From positions 1 to 64,000 of the forward strand of contig NZ_VULQ01000009.1 of NCBI RefSeq assembly GCF_009696575.1: 64,000 nucleotides of DNA, in the 5' to 3' direction. Both the position numbers and the translations under genes were made by a program. This document shows positions 9,483-20,745 of the stretch, piece after piece. This DNA is from Anaerococcus porci. GTDB lineage: Bacteria; Bacillota; Clostridia; Tissierellales; Peptoniphilaceae. Each line of letters begins with the position of its first letter. Position 1 is the stretch's first letter. A model generated the notes under the pieces. The model was not told the origin of the DNA and made no database searches. It was given only the letters and a program-made list of their open reading frames with translations.

Positions 9483-9630
9483 TATAAGGGCTGTTGCAAA
9501 ATGAATTAATCATTACAAACCCCTCCACGACAATTTGACCTCCATAGGCTGTCAGGCTATTGTCAATTATCTATGGGTAACTTGTAATGGTGGAACATAG
9601 AAATTCATAATTTTGCAACATCCCCTTATA
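9483..9630. mobile_element. MITE-like element with terminal inverted repeats
   Basis: The left end TATAAGGGCTGTTGCAAAAT (9483-9502) is mirrored imperfectly by ATTTTGCAACATCCCCTTATA at 9610-9630. Inside, ATTACAA and TTGTAAT, then CCATAG and CTATGG, nest as further stems, so the whole 148 bp can fold. No reading frame is present. The tips resemble the CTGTTGCAAA ends of IS6/IS1182-type elements, so this may be a non-autonomous derivative; that link is inferred from memory. The remaining gene-free DNA on either side (9408-9482, 9631-9906) shows nothing else. Confidence 0.6.
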
Positions 9631-9906
9631 CATAATATTGCAATCTACAGATAAATTATAATATTAAATATTATACTAAATAATTTATAAAACATTTAAA
9701 CTTATTTTGATATTAAGTAAATTCACATATTATTTAAATTAATTTCTAATTTTATAATATTTAATTGATTCTTTGTATAGTTTTATTAGATTTTACAATA
9801 AGACTCCTATTAAATTACTTTCATCTTTAATTAACTTAATTATAGAATTTATATACAAAAAATTTTTATACTTTATGATAGTAAACTTTAGATTATTAAA
9901 AATCTC

Positions 9907-10302
9907 CTAATTTAGTTTCTTCATATAATTTCTATATGACTCATATACCTTAGTATAGCCATCTTTTTTTAGGATATCTTCTACATAAGCTCTAATGGTT
10001 TTAGTTGATATAATTTTTTTCCATTCTTTTTTCACTATCTTTTCTATATCACCTTTTATAATTTCCAAATCAGAACTATTAAGTGGTGACTCTACTTCTT
10101 TTGCTGCGTTTTCAACAGATAAAGCTATCTTATCAATGCTAAAGGGTTCAATCTTTGTGCTCTTCTTTTTTACATATAATTCATCATCTATAAAATTTTC
10201 TATAACTTCTAATTTGGCCTTATCGAGTTGACTTGACATTTCTTCAATTGATAAGTTTTTTTTATCATAGTAGCTTAAAATTAATTTTGTTATATCTAAC
10301 AT
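9907..10302 (-). CDS. Free-standing ATP-cone domain protein
   Basis: A 131-residue protein. Residues of about 43-131 resemble the ATP-cone nucleotide-sensing domain of ribonucleotide reductases and NrdR: VKKKSTKIEPFSIDKIALSV, then a helical stretch ending in IRAYVEDILKKDGYTKVYES. No catalytic domain and no NrdR zinc finger are attached. The N-terminal 40 residues are charged and unassigned. The start has a GGGGGAAAG ribosome site. The next gene upstream is the antiporter-kinase fusion, about 90 bases away on the same strand. It could sense ATP or dATP for a partner encoded elsewhere; that role is speculative. Confidence 0.65.
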   Translation of the reverse strand: MLDITKLILSYYDKKNLSIEEMSSQLDKAKLEVIENFIDDELYVKKKSTKIEPFSIDKIALSVENAAKEVESPLNSSDLEIIKGDIEKIVKKEWKKIISTKTIRAYVEDILKKDGYTKVYESYRNYMKKLN

Positions 10303-10393
10303 AACTTTCCCCCTTATTTACTTTTTATATATTTACCCTAATTCTAAAAAATGAATGAGTTAAAATAAATAAATTCTAATACAAATTTAATTT

Positions 10394-12196
10394 CTATCGT
10401 TTTTTAGACATATAAATATCTTTAATAATACTTATACAATTATTAATTCCTATAGAAGAACTATCTAAGCAAATATTATAATTATTTGCATCTCCAAATC
10501 TTTTTTTAGTATAGTAATTATAAAATGTACTTCTCATTTCATCGACTTTTTCCATCTCTTCTTTAATATTACCCTTAATCTTATATTGGACTTTTACCCT
10601 TTCAACCCTACTTGGAAAATCTGCAAATATAAAAACTTTTATTAAGTTGTCCTTATTTTTAAGTATATCATCAGCGTTTCTTCCTAGGAAAATACAATCC
10701 TCTTTATTTGCTAAATCTATTATTTCTTTTTCAACATATTGATATTCTTGTTGTTGTATAGCTGACTGTATAGTACTGAGAGAAAGGCTATCTTGAAATA
10801 ATTGCAAACTTTTACTAGGCTCATTATTTGATTCTATATGTTTTTTATATAGATAGTCTTTATCATAATAAGGTATATTTAATTCTTTTGAAAGCTTTTG
10901 TGCAATTTCTAAACCTCCACTTCCATATTTACTACTAATTGTAATAACTACAGAATTATCTTTACTACTAGTTAATGATTTATTATTTAATTCATTTGCC
11001 CATTCAAAACCCTTTTTTGCCATTAAAACTGCAATGATTTCATTAATTACTGCTGCAGCTGCTATAGTACCTTGTAGAATCTTTGCACTTTCTGGTGCTG
11101 GATTCTTTAAAGCATTAACTGCTATACCAGTAAATACTAAAGAAACTCCTGAATGTGGTAATAAGGTAAAACCCAAATATTTTTTAACCGTATTAGGTAA
11201 TTTTGTTATGCTCGCTCCAAAATATGCTCCAAAATATTTTCCAATGGCACGTGCAAGAATATAAATTACAGTATACAATCCAGCTCCCGTAATCAAGGCA
11301 TAATCAAGTGGCATCCCTAAATTAAGAATGACAAATATAAGAGCTATTCCTAATATTGGATTAAAATATGAGATCATATGATCTAACCTATCTTCTTGAA
11401 CCATATTTGAAAATGTGGCAGAAAACGCCATACCAATTATCATAAAGTTGAGCATAGGTCTTGGCATAATAAAATAATTAAAGAAAAGGCCAATTATTGA
11501 AGTTAAAATAATTGATAATATCATTACTATAAGTGTATTTTTTCTATTTGTTTTTTTCTTTAATAGAGGACTAAATAATAATCCACACCCTATCCCTATT
11601 ATTACAGGAAGTAAAACAGTCAAAACTATAATATATGATGGTAATCCAGTTTGTGAAAAATTGCTCATTACAAACGCCATAACTGAAAAGAAAACAACCA
11701 CACCTACCATATCATCAAGAACCGCCATTGGAATCAATGTCCTAGTTACTGGTTCATTTGTTTCATATTCACGAACAACAGACAAGGCTGGTGCTGGTGC
11801 TGTTGCTAAGGCAATTCCACCAAAAATTATACTCAGATATATAGGAATATTAGTCATATAAAATATAATTGCAAACATTAAAGATACAAATAAAAAAGTT
11901 CCCAAAGACTGTGTTAATGTTGTAATAATAATTGATATTCCATACTTTTTTATTCTCTTGAATACCAGTTCTGTCCCAATCATTAAACCAGCTGTACATT
12001 CCAAAATATTTATAAAGACCTTATACCAAGTTTGCTCTAATATTGATTCATTCATTAGAGACAAGGCATGTGGTCCTAAAATCATACCTGCAATAAGCCA
12101 ACCCAATATTGCTGGCATCTTTATTTTTGTAATAATTTTTCCAAATAAATAAGCCAATATAAAAGTAATTAATAATTGCAAAATTGAAATAACCAT
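10394..12196 (-). CDS. Cation/proton antiporter fused to a cytidylate-kinase-like domain
   Basis: A 600-residue fusion. Residues of about 1-395 form a CPA2-type Na+(K+)/H+ exchanger with many membrane segments and the family's acidic pair at Asp161-Asp162 (VLDDMVGVVVF). After a short linker, residues of about 415-600 match the cytidylate-kinase-like P-loop family: ITISSKYGSGGLEIAQKL (nucleotide-binding loop), IPYYDKDYLY, a FLGRNADD motif and an arginine-rich RVERVKVQYKI lid. The usual C-terminal TrkA-N or RCK regulatory module is absent, so the kinase-like domain sits where regulation would be expected. Reading is continuous with no sign of an artefactual join. AGGAGG precedes the start. Confidence 0.82.
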   Translation of the reverse strand: MVISILQLLITFILAYLFGKIITKIKMPAILGWLIAGMILGPHALSLMNESILEQTWYKVFINILECTAGLMIGTELVFKRIKKYGISIIITTLTQSLGTFLFVSLMFAIIFYMTNIPIYLSIIFGGIALATAPAPALSVVREYETNEPVTRTLIPMAVLDDMVGVVVFFSVMAFVMSNFSQTGLPSYIIVLTVLLPVIIGIGCGLLFSPLLKKKTNRKNTLIVMILSIILTSIIGLFFNYFIMPRPMLNFMIIGMAFSATFSNMVQEDRLDHMISYFNPILGIALIFVILNLGMPLDYALITGAGLYTVIYILARAIGKYFGAYFGASITKLPNTVKKYLGFTLLPHSGVSLVFTGIAVNALKNPAPESAKILQGTIAAAAVINEIIAVLMAKKGFEWANELNNKSLTSSKDNSVVITISSKYGSGGLEIAQKLSKELNIPYYDKDYLYKKHIESNNEPSKSLQLFQDSLSLSTIQSAIQQQEYQYVEKEIIDLANKEDCIFLGRNADDILKNKDNLIKVFIFADFPSRVERVKVQYKIKGNIKEEMEKVDEMRSTFYNYYTKKRFGDANNYNICLDSSSIGINNCISIIKDIYMSKKR

Positions 12197-12516
12197 AAAA
12201 ACCTCCTAGTACTTACTATCTATATAAAATTATCTTTATTACTTACATCATATTTTTCTAAAATTAATCAATATTTTTCTCTTTAAATAGATTATAAAAA
12301 ACATAATTAAAATATATTTATAAATGATTAAACAATATATATCACCCTCTATCTTTACTTCTTATCTTATTTACTTTTGATAGTAATATCTTTTGATTTC
12401 CATATCTCTTTCTTTAAAGTTTAAAAAGTAAATTATACTATCGAAAAAGTTTCTTTTTTATTATCTATTAATTAATACATGTTAACAATTTTTCATTTTT
12501 AGGTCAATATCAAAAC
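12197..12516. other. Intergenic region, nothing certain
   Basis: A+T-rich DNA between the antiporter start and the guaB terminator. I found no convincing promoter pair, RNA or reading frame. Confidence 0.45.
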
Positions 12517-12558
12517 AAAAAAGATATCATCATTTTTTGCTATGATGATATCTTTTTT
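12517..12558 (-). terminator. Terminator of the purine operon
   Basis: A perfect 16-bp stem, AAAAAAGATATCATCA (12517-12532) with its complement at 12543-12558, has a 10-base loop. Its A/T tracts make it able to act on either strand. It lies directly after guaB. Confidence 0.85.
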
Positions 12559-12574
12559 CTTAATTTTTAATTTC

Positions 12575-14041
<1,467 letters not shown>

Positions 14042-14063
14042 CTAACTTATTTCTTAAAATATT

Positions 14064-17000
14064 CTACTGCATTTTAAATAATTCTTGATTATTTTTTTCA
14101 TAAATATTCTTGTAAAGATCATCATCTAATCTTTCTAAATGACCCATTCTTCCTAATATTTTGCCATCTTTTGATAAGATTCCTTCTATATTATAATCTG
14201 AACCATTTGGGTTTATATCATATACTGAAAATATTTGACCATTTTTTAACAGTTCTTTATATTTTTCTTCATTTATTATAAACCTACCTTCTCCATGAGA
14301 TATAGGTATTTTATATATTTTATCTAATTTTAAGCCTCTTGTCCATTGACTTTGATTATTTATAACTCTTGTATCAACAAATCTTGAAATATGCCTGTTA
14401 TTAGTGTTGTAGGTTAAAGATGGATCATCTTCTGTAATTTCTTTTATCTTACCATATGGTAAAAGTCCAGTTTTACAAGAGCTTGGAATCCATTGCAAAT
14501 ACCTATTATAAGAGCATCATTCTCATCTAGTAAATAATTAATAGCATCTTTAATTTTTTTATTTCTAATAATATTGGCTAAAAATTTTGCAGATCCATCT
14601 TGCTAATCAGCCATAGAAACCCCCAGGAATAGCAAAAATTTGTGAATTTCTAATTGAATCTGCAAGTTTATCTATAGAATTATCTATATCTTTTCTATCC
14701 TTATTTCTAAATAAGTTTATAGAAACTTCTGCTCCATTTTCACTAAATACATCCATTGTATCCCATTCACAGTTGGTACCTGTTACAGCAAGTATTGATA
14801 CTTTAACCTTATCCACTGTTTTCTTTGATTTTAGATTTAAATTCATCTTGTTTTGTTTTATATCAATTGGATCAATCTCTTCTTTTGCTGCAAATATTTC
14901 ATCTAAAGAATGTAACTAATCATTTTTAAGTTTTTTATCATTTAATTTTTCACCATTTACTATTAAGTCTTTAGAAAATTCTCCAATATTTTCAACAAAA
15001 TCCAAATCTTCAAGATATTCCACAACAAATAAACCAAACATAGCTTTATAAAGATTATCATATTCTAAACTGAAGTTTGAATTTCCTAAAGCTTGTTCAT
15101 ATATGTTTGCCAAAAGATCCTTATTATCCAAACTTATTGTAGTAATAATAGAGCCTTCTCTCATTACTTTTATAAGCTTTTCTAATATTTTCTTATATTT
15201 ATTTAAATCAAGGCTTCCATCTTCTTTGTATGGGCTTTTATTATACCTAGCTTTCCCTTAGCCTTAAGGTCATTTGATTTTATATTTTCTATATCTTCAT
15301 GTGTTACTGCAAATGATATAAGGGTTGGTGGTACTTTTAATTCTTCAAAACTTCCACTCATAGAATCTTTTCCACCAATTGGTGGTATTTTAAAGAAGTT
15401 TGTTACTTCAAAAGCACCTAGTAAAGACTTAAGTGGCTTTGCCCAAGCTTTTTCATTATCCATCTTTTCATAATATTCTTGAAATGATAGTCTTATCTTA
15501 TTAAGATCACTACCTACTGATACAAGCTTTGCAATTGATTCTATTACTGCATAATAACCACCAAGATATTGACTTTTTTCTGAAAGATAGGGGTTAAATC
15601 CATAACTCATTATAGATACGGTTTTTGATTTTCCATCCTTTACTGGAATTTTTGAAACCATTGCTTGAGATGGATTTAATTGTTTTTTTCCACCTAAAGG
15701 TTTCAATACTGCATTCTTTCCTATAGTAGAATCAAAGATTTCTATTAAATTTCTTTGACTTGTTATATTTAAGTCAGATACTTTTTCATAAAACTTTTTA
15801 GGATCATCTTTTTTATTATTTTTTTAGGAATATATTCACTTACAACAAGGACTTTTGCCTTTCTATCTGCACCATTAGTATTTATGAAATCATAAGATAT
15901 ATCTGCAATCTTTAAATCTTTATAGAACATTCTCATCCTATTTGTGTAAGTTACTTTGCCAACTAAAGAGCTTTCTACATTCTCTTCAAGACAATATTGT
16001 TCAAATTCTTTAATGTATTTTTTATCTATTACTACAGCCATTCTTTCTTGAGATTCACTTATAGCTATCTCAGAAGGCTTCAATCCTTCATATTTTAATT
16101 TAACTCTAGAAAGATCAATATCCATTCCATTGAAGATCTCTCCAATAGCAACAGATACTCCACCCACACCAAAGTCATTACATTTTTTTATAAGCCTTGA
16201 AACTTCACTTCTTCTAAATAGCCTTTGAAGTTTTCTCTCTTCTGGAGCATTTCCCTTTTGCACTTGGGCAGATTCTGTTTTTATTGATGAAACTTTATGA
16301 GATTTTGATGAACCTGTTGCTCCACCTATACCATCTCTTCCAGTTCTTCCACCAATCAATAAAACAACATCTCCTGGTTTTGCTCCCATTCTTTTTGCCT
16401 TATAACCTTCATGAAATATTTCCTTTACAAAGCCAGTAGCAAGACCTATTTGGTTACCATATGATGAATAACCTTTTGTAGCAAGTTTTGTTATTTTTCT
16501 TTATGGAAGTTTTCCTTCAATTGTATCATCAACTTTTTCAAGTATATTCCCAGCTCCTGTTATTCTCATAGCTTGATAAACATAGCTTCCTCCAGAAAGT
16601 GGATCTCTTATAGCTCCACCAAGGCAGGTTGAGATTCCACCGAAAGGCTCTATCTCTGTTGGATGGTTGTGAGTTTCATTTTTAAACATTAAAAGATAAT
16701 CTTCAAGTTCCTCTTTGCCATCTTTTTCTACTCTCACCTTTACATAAACCGAGCAAGCATTAATTTCACTTGATATTTCCAGATCATCAAATTCATTCCT
16801 ACTTTTCATATATTTAGAAAGAATTATACCAAAGCTCATTAAAATTATTGGATTTTTGATATTGAGCTCTTTTCTCATTTCCATATATTTATCAAAAGAT
16901 TTTTTTATTGCCTTATCAAGAAGACTTTTTGTTTCAAATTCTATATCAAGACTTGTATTAAAAGTAGTATGTCTACAATGATCTGACCAATAAGTATCTA

Positions 17001-17530
17001 GGATTTTAATTTCTGTTTCATTAGGGTCCCTATTTTCTTTTTTAAAGTAATCCATAACCATTTTCAAATCAGCAAAGTCCATGGCAAGAGATTTATTTTC
17101 CAAAAACCTAGAAATTTCTTCATCGCTATAATTTATAAAACCATCAGATATATCACTAAATTCATATATTGTAGCTGTCTTGCAATCTATATGTTCATCA
17201 AGGACTAAATTCAAAGTATCTATTACTCCTTGTCTTCTTTGGTCAAATTGTCCTGGTAGGTATTCAACTCCAAAAGCTTTTTCAAAAGAATCTTCGAGTT
17301 TAATAGCCTCATCTTTTGTAAAAAACATAATCTAGGCTTCTTTCAGATAGGACATTATTTATAGCCTTATCCAGCTTATCATCTGAAATTTTAATATCAT
17401 ATCTATTGTAAATATTAAGCTTTTCCAACTTGATTTTTTATAGATTTTCTATTTCATTTTTTACTTCCTTTGACTTAGAATCAAACCTATCTTTTTTTCT
17501 TACATAAACTCTTTTAACTTATTTTTCCAT
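14064..17530 (-). pseudogene. purL: Decayed purL (FGAM synthase, large form)
   Basis: Pieces in order on the minus strand match the large, glutaminase-fused PurL that turns FGAR into FGAM. The ATG at 17530 follows purH by 10 bases. I count about ten lesions. In-frame stops lie at 17519-17521, 17438-17440, 16501-16503 (CAA to TAA), 14916-14918 and 14603-14605. Frameshifts lie near 17325 (T tract), 15819-15825 (T7 tract), 15232 (G tract), 14615 (probable loss of a TC pair) and 14487 (A tract). The remains keep the SDHCRHTTFNT, SFGIILSKY, HNHPTEIEPFGG and glutaminase GICNGFQ (Cys) segments. So many separate lesions exclude simple sequencing error. Confidence 0.95.
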
Positions 17531-17539
17531 TTTTAACCC

Positions 17540-19045
17540 TTAATGTCTAAAATGTCTATTGTTAGTAAATACCATAGATATTCCATATTCATTACACTTA
17601 TCAATTGAATCTTTATCTCTTATAGAACCACCCGGTTGGATAATTGACTTCACCCCAATTTTGTGAGCATATTCAACACAATCATCAAATGGGAAAAAAG
17701 CATCAGATGACATAATTGAATCAGTAAAATCTACATCTGGATGGTTGTTTTTAATGGATTCTAGTGCCCAAATTCTAGAAGTTTGTCCACAACCTACTCC
17801 TAAAGTTTTCCCATCCTTAACTATAACTATAGCATTTGATTTGACATATTTCACTACAGTCATAGCAAATTTCAAATCACTTATACAGGACTTTTCTGGA
17901 GATTTTTTTGTAACTACTTCAAAATCATCTTCCTTTTTATCCTTATCTTGGACTAGAACTTTTCCATCTAAGTATTTTACATCTTCTGTTGTAGTATCCT
18001 TGCTTAAATCAACTTTTATAAGACGAACATTTTTCTTTCTTTCTAGTACTTCCAAAGCCTCTTTGGTAAAGTCATTAGCTGCAATTATTTCAAGGAATAT
18101 CTCACTCATCTTTGATGCAGTTTTCTCATCAATTATTCCATTTATTACAACAATTCCTCCAAATATAGATAAAGAATCTGCTTCATACGCCTTTTTATAC
18201 GCATCATATACATCCTCTCCTATTGCTACTCCACATGGAGATTGATGCTTTAGTGCTACACAAGAATTTTCTCCTAACTCTTTAGAAAGTTCTAGGGCAA
18301 CATTTAAATCATTATAATTATTAAAGCTCATTGACTTACCATGTAAAATTTCTATATCTTTTAAAAGACCTTTAGCATAGGTATCCTCATAAAGAGCTGC
18401 TTTTTGGCTTGGATTTTCACCATATCTTAAATCTTCAATTTTTCTTAAACCATATGTCTTATATTGACAATCTTTTTTACTTAAGTCTTTAAAATATCTT
18501 GAAATCACAGAATCATAATATGCTGTTAAGGAATAAGCCTTCATAGCTAAATATCTTTTATACTCTATATCAAAATTTTGAGTATTTAATCTTTGTAAAA
18601 ATTCCTCATAATCATTAGGATCTGTAAGAATTATTACATCTTTATGATTTTTGGCAGCTGACCTTATTAAAGTGGGTCCGCCTATATCAATATTTTCTAT
18701 AATATTGTCTGAGTCATTAGTTTTAAGTGCTTCTTCAAATTTGTATAGGTTAACAACAACTATATCTATATCCTTTATATTGTTCTTTTTCACAGTATTT
18801 TTATGGTTTTGATCATTTCTTTTATAAAGAATTCCACCATGAACATAAGGTGATAAAGTCTTAACCCTGCCATCTAAAATTTCTGGAAAGTTGGTTATCT
18901 CTTCAATTTCAATTGCATCAATGCCACATTCTCTAATTTTTTTGTATGTACCACCTGTAGATACAATTTCCACACCAAAGTCGCTTAGGCCTTTGGCAAG
19001 CATTCCAATATTTTTTTTATCTGTTACAGATATTAAAGCTCTCAT
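17540..19045 (-). CDS. purH: Bifunctional AICAR transformylase / IMP cyclohydrolase
   Basis: A 501-residue PurH catalysing the last two steps to IMP. The N-terminal cyclohydrolase (MGS-like) domain shows STGGTYKKIRE and GRVKTLSPYVHGGIL. The transformylase domain shows LRYGENPSQKAALY, the catalytic Lys-His of ALKHQSPCGVA, and the C-terminal SIIQPGGSIRDKDSI and FTNNRHFRH. The start at 19045 is preferred because GGAGGAATTA sits directly before that ATG. An ATG four codons earlier (19057) would put the ribosome site inside the gene. The frame is fully intact although purL next to it is dead, so purL decay may be recent or PurH may still clear AICAR from other pathways. Confidence 0.94.
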   Translation of the reverse strand: MRALISVTDKKNIGMLAKGLSDFGVEIVSTGGTYKKIRECGIDAIEIEEITNFPEILDGRVKTLSPYVHGGILYKRNDQNHKNTVKKNNIKDIDIVVVNLYKFEEALKTNDSDNIIENIDIGGPTLIRSAAKNHKDVIILTDPNDYEEFLQRLNTQNFDIEYKRYLAMKAYSLTAYYDSVISRYFKDLSKKDCQYKTYGLRKIEDLRYGENPSQKAALYEDTYAKGLLKDIEILHGKSMSFNNYNDLNVALELSKELGENSCVALKHQSPCGVAIGEDVYDAYKKAYEADSLSIFGGIVVINGIIDEKTASKMSEIFLEIIAANDFTKEALEVLERKKNVRLIKVDLSKDTTTEDVKYLDGKVLVQDKDKKEDDFEVVTKKSPEKSCISDLKFAMTVVKYVKSNAIVIVKDGKTLGVGCGQTSRIWALESIKNNHPDVDFTDSIMSSDAFFPFDDCVEYAHKIGVKSIIQPGGSIRDKDSIDKCNEYGISMVFTNNRHFRH

Positions 19046-19079
19046 TAATTCCTCCATAGTAAGCTTTTTTGCCTAAACT

Positions 19080-19244
19080 TTAGACAAGAAAAGGGAAGCC
19101 AAAAATTAGCTTCCCTAAAAACATCATAACATCCATATTTACATTTGGGCATAGGTATTCATTAGATAATTTTAGTCTTTCTTTTTTCTTATCTAATAAT
19201 ATTATATTTGTAAACTTTTTAAAAATATTATTTAAAAATACCAT
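19080..19244 (-). CDS. Candidate 54-codon leader ORF before purH
   Basis: On the minus strand an ATG at 19244 follows a strong AGGGGGGACTT site, and the frame stays open for 54 codons to a TAA at 19080. The predicted peptide starts MVFLNNIFKKFTNIILL, is basic in the middle and ends with the hydrophobic LGKLIFGFPFLV. No family is recognised. Its 3' part lies in a terminator-like hairpin (19092-19116), so it may be a leader peptide or simply an RNA leader that happens to be open. It ends about 35 bases before the purH start. Confidence 0.4.
   Translation of the reverse strand: MVFLNNIFKKFTNIILLDKKKERLKLSNEYLCPNVNMDVMMFLGKLIFGFPFLV
19092..19116 (-). promoter_or_regulatory. Terminator-like hairpin in the purH leader
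   Basis: The 8-bp arms AGGGAAGC (19092-19099) and GCTTCCCT (19109-19116) are followed on the minus strand by TTTCTTGTC. It lies between the leader promoter and purH, where an attenuator would be placed. I did not recognise a known purine riboswitch core. Confidence 0.5.
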
Positions 19245-19271
19245 AAGTCCCCCCTATTTGAATGTAAAATT

Positions 19272-19300
19272 ATCATATCATATTTTATTTTAAATTAAAA
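19272..19300 (-). promoter_or_regulatory. Possible promoter of the purine operon
   Basis: On the minus strand TTTTAA (19295-19300) is followed after 17 bases by TATGAT (19272-19277). An overlapping GATAAT lies at 19269-19274. The pair is weak but well placed about 25 bases before the leader ORF. Confidence 0.35.
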
Positions 19301-19342
19301 GATATTTTATAAATTTGATTTTCAGTAATCCTATATAGTGCT

Positions 19343-20592
19343 CTAAATCATTTTGCTATTTGGTAAAGTAACTATCTCCGTTTTATTCTTTGGAAACTTC
19401 TTATAATCTTTTAAAGAGGCAAAAGTTACAATATTTCTATCATATTTTTTTCTTATATCATAAATAGCCTTATCTATTCTTTCTTTTTTTATAATCTTCT
19501 TATAATCTGAAAATATATCTATTTGAGCAGGTATTCTTGCATCTATAAGATTAATAGCTCTAATTCCCAATGATCTTATAGGGTAAGACCACTTATACTT
19601 TTCCTTAAATAATTTAAGGCCTTCTTCAGAAAGAATTATAGATGACTGGGTCGGATTTTTAAAAGACTTTTGAAATTCATAAGAAATTAAATTACTATCC
19701 TTCATATAAATTTTAATTCCTTTAGCAGAAAGAGAAACTTCTCTTGGTCTTTTTGAAACATCTAAGGAAAGTATTTGAAAAACATTAAATGCTTCCTCAT
19801 CACTAAACAAATCTTCTATAAAGAGTTGATGAGTTTCCTATTGTCTGTATAACTTTCTTACAGTTATAGTCTAAAACTGGCCTATTATCATTTGCATATT
19901 GCCAAAAATAAATTCCATTAATTCCTATAAGAGATTTTAAAATTTTAGGATCAGAATTTGCTAAATCTCCCAAAGTTTCTATTCCTATCCCCATTAATTT
20001 TTCTTTCTGTTGCTCCTCCTATCCCAATAATACGATATACAGCAAGTGGCCAAACTATAGACTTAAAATTATCCTTACTTATTACAGTATTACTTATTAC
20101 AGTAGTTGAATCTGGTTTTTTTTAATCCGACCCAAGTTTTGCAAAAATCTTATTGAAACTTACTCCAACACTTACTGTTATACCTAATTCTTTTTTCACT
20201 CTTTTTCTTATATTATTTGCTATAGTCTCTCCACTTCCAAAAAGTTTATAACTCTCTGTCAAATCAAGCCAACATTCATCAAGCCCAAAGGCTTCAACCT
20301 TATTTGTATAAGAATAATATATTTTTCTTACTTTTCTAGAAAATTTAAGATATTTTTCATAATGAGGCGAGACTATTATTAAATTTGGACATTTAAGTTT
20401 AGCCTGCCAAATATCTTCTCCTGTCTTAACTCCTAGTAGTTTTGCCTCTTGGCTTTTGGCAAGAATTATCCCATGCCTATTTTTAGGATCTCCCGCAACT
20501 GCCATAGCCTTATTTTTAAGACTTGGATTAAGTTTTGCTTCTATTGAAGCATAACATGAATTTATATCTGAATGTAATATTGTTCTTATCAT
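19343..20592 (-). pseudogene. Broken Y-family DNA polymerase (DinB/UmuC type)
   Basis: Three pieces on the minus strand make one translesion polymerase. The first part starts MIRTILHSDINSCYASIEA with the metal-binding Asp, and contains the paired acids in FGLDECWLDLTES. A TAA at 20122-20124 replaces the expected Tyr in LGSDYKKPD. A one-base shift near 20005 separates it from the GIGIETLGDLA (helix-hairpin-helix) part, and another shift near 19815 separates that from the C-terminal little-finger region. A 15-bp in-frame tandem duplication (20077-20106) sits after the stop. The gene is divergent from an XRE/ImmA pair, a common arrangement for such polymerases. Confidence 0.92.
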
Positions 20593-20608
20593 AACTTCTC
20601 CTTGATGT

Positions 20609-20730
20609 TAAAAGACTTTTACTGTATACTTAAGACAGTAAATGGCTTGATTAAAGTTTAGGACATTAAAAGTCTTTTATCAAGACTTTTATAAAATAAT
20701 TAGACATTTATAGTCTGAGACTTTAATTTA
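20609..20730. promoter_or_regulatory. Cluster of repeated operator-like sites between polymerase relic and xre
   Basis: AAAAGACTTTT (20610-20620) recurs inverted as AAAAGTCTTTT (20669-20679), with further AAGACTTTTA (20682-20691) and GAGACTTTAA (20718-20727) copies. A separate stem TTTACTGT/ACAGTAAA lies at 20619-20642. Such a set of half-sites fits binding by the adjacent XRE repressor and control of both divergent genes. Confidence 0.6.
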
Positions 20731-20745
20731 TTTTAAGGAGTGTAT

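Noticed and set aside
14064-17328. Six separate small genes in the purL region
   Set aside because: In order they are consecutive parts of a single PurL, joined by readily located stops and frameshifts.
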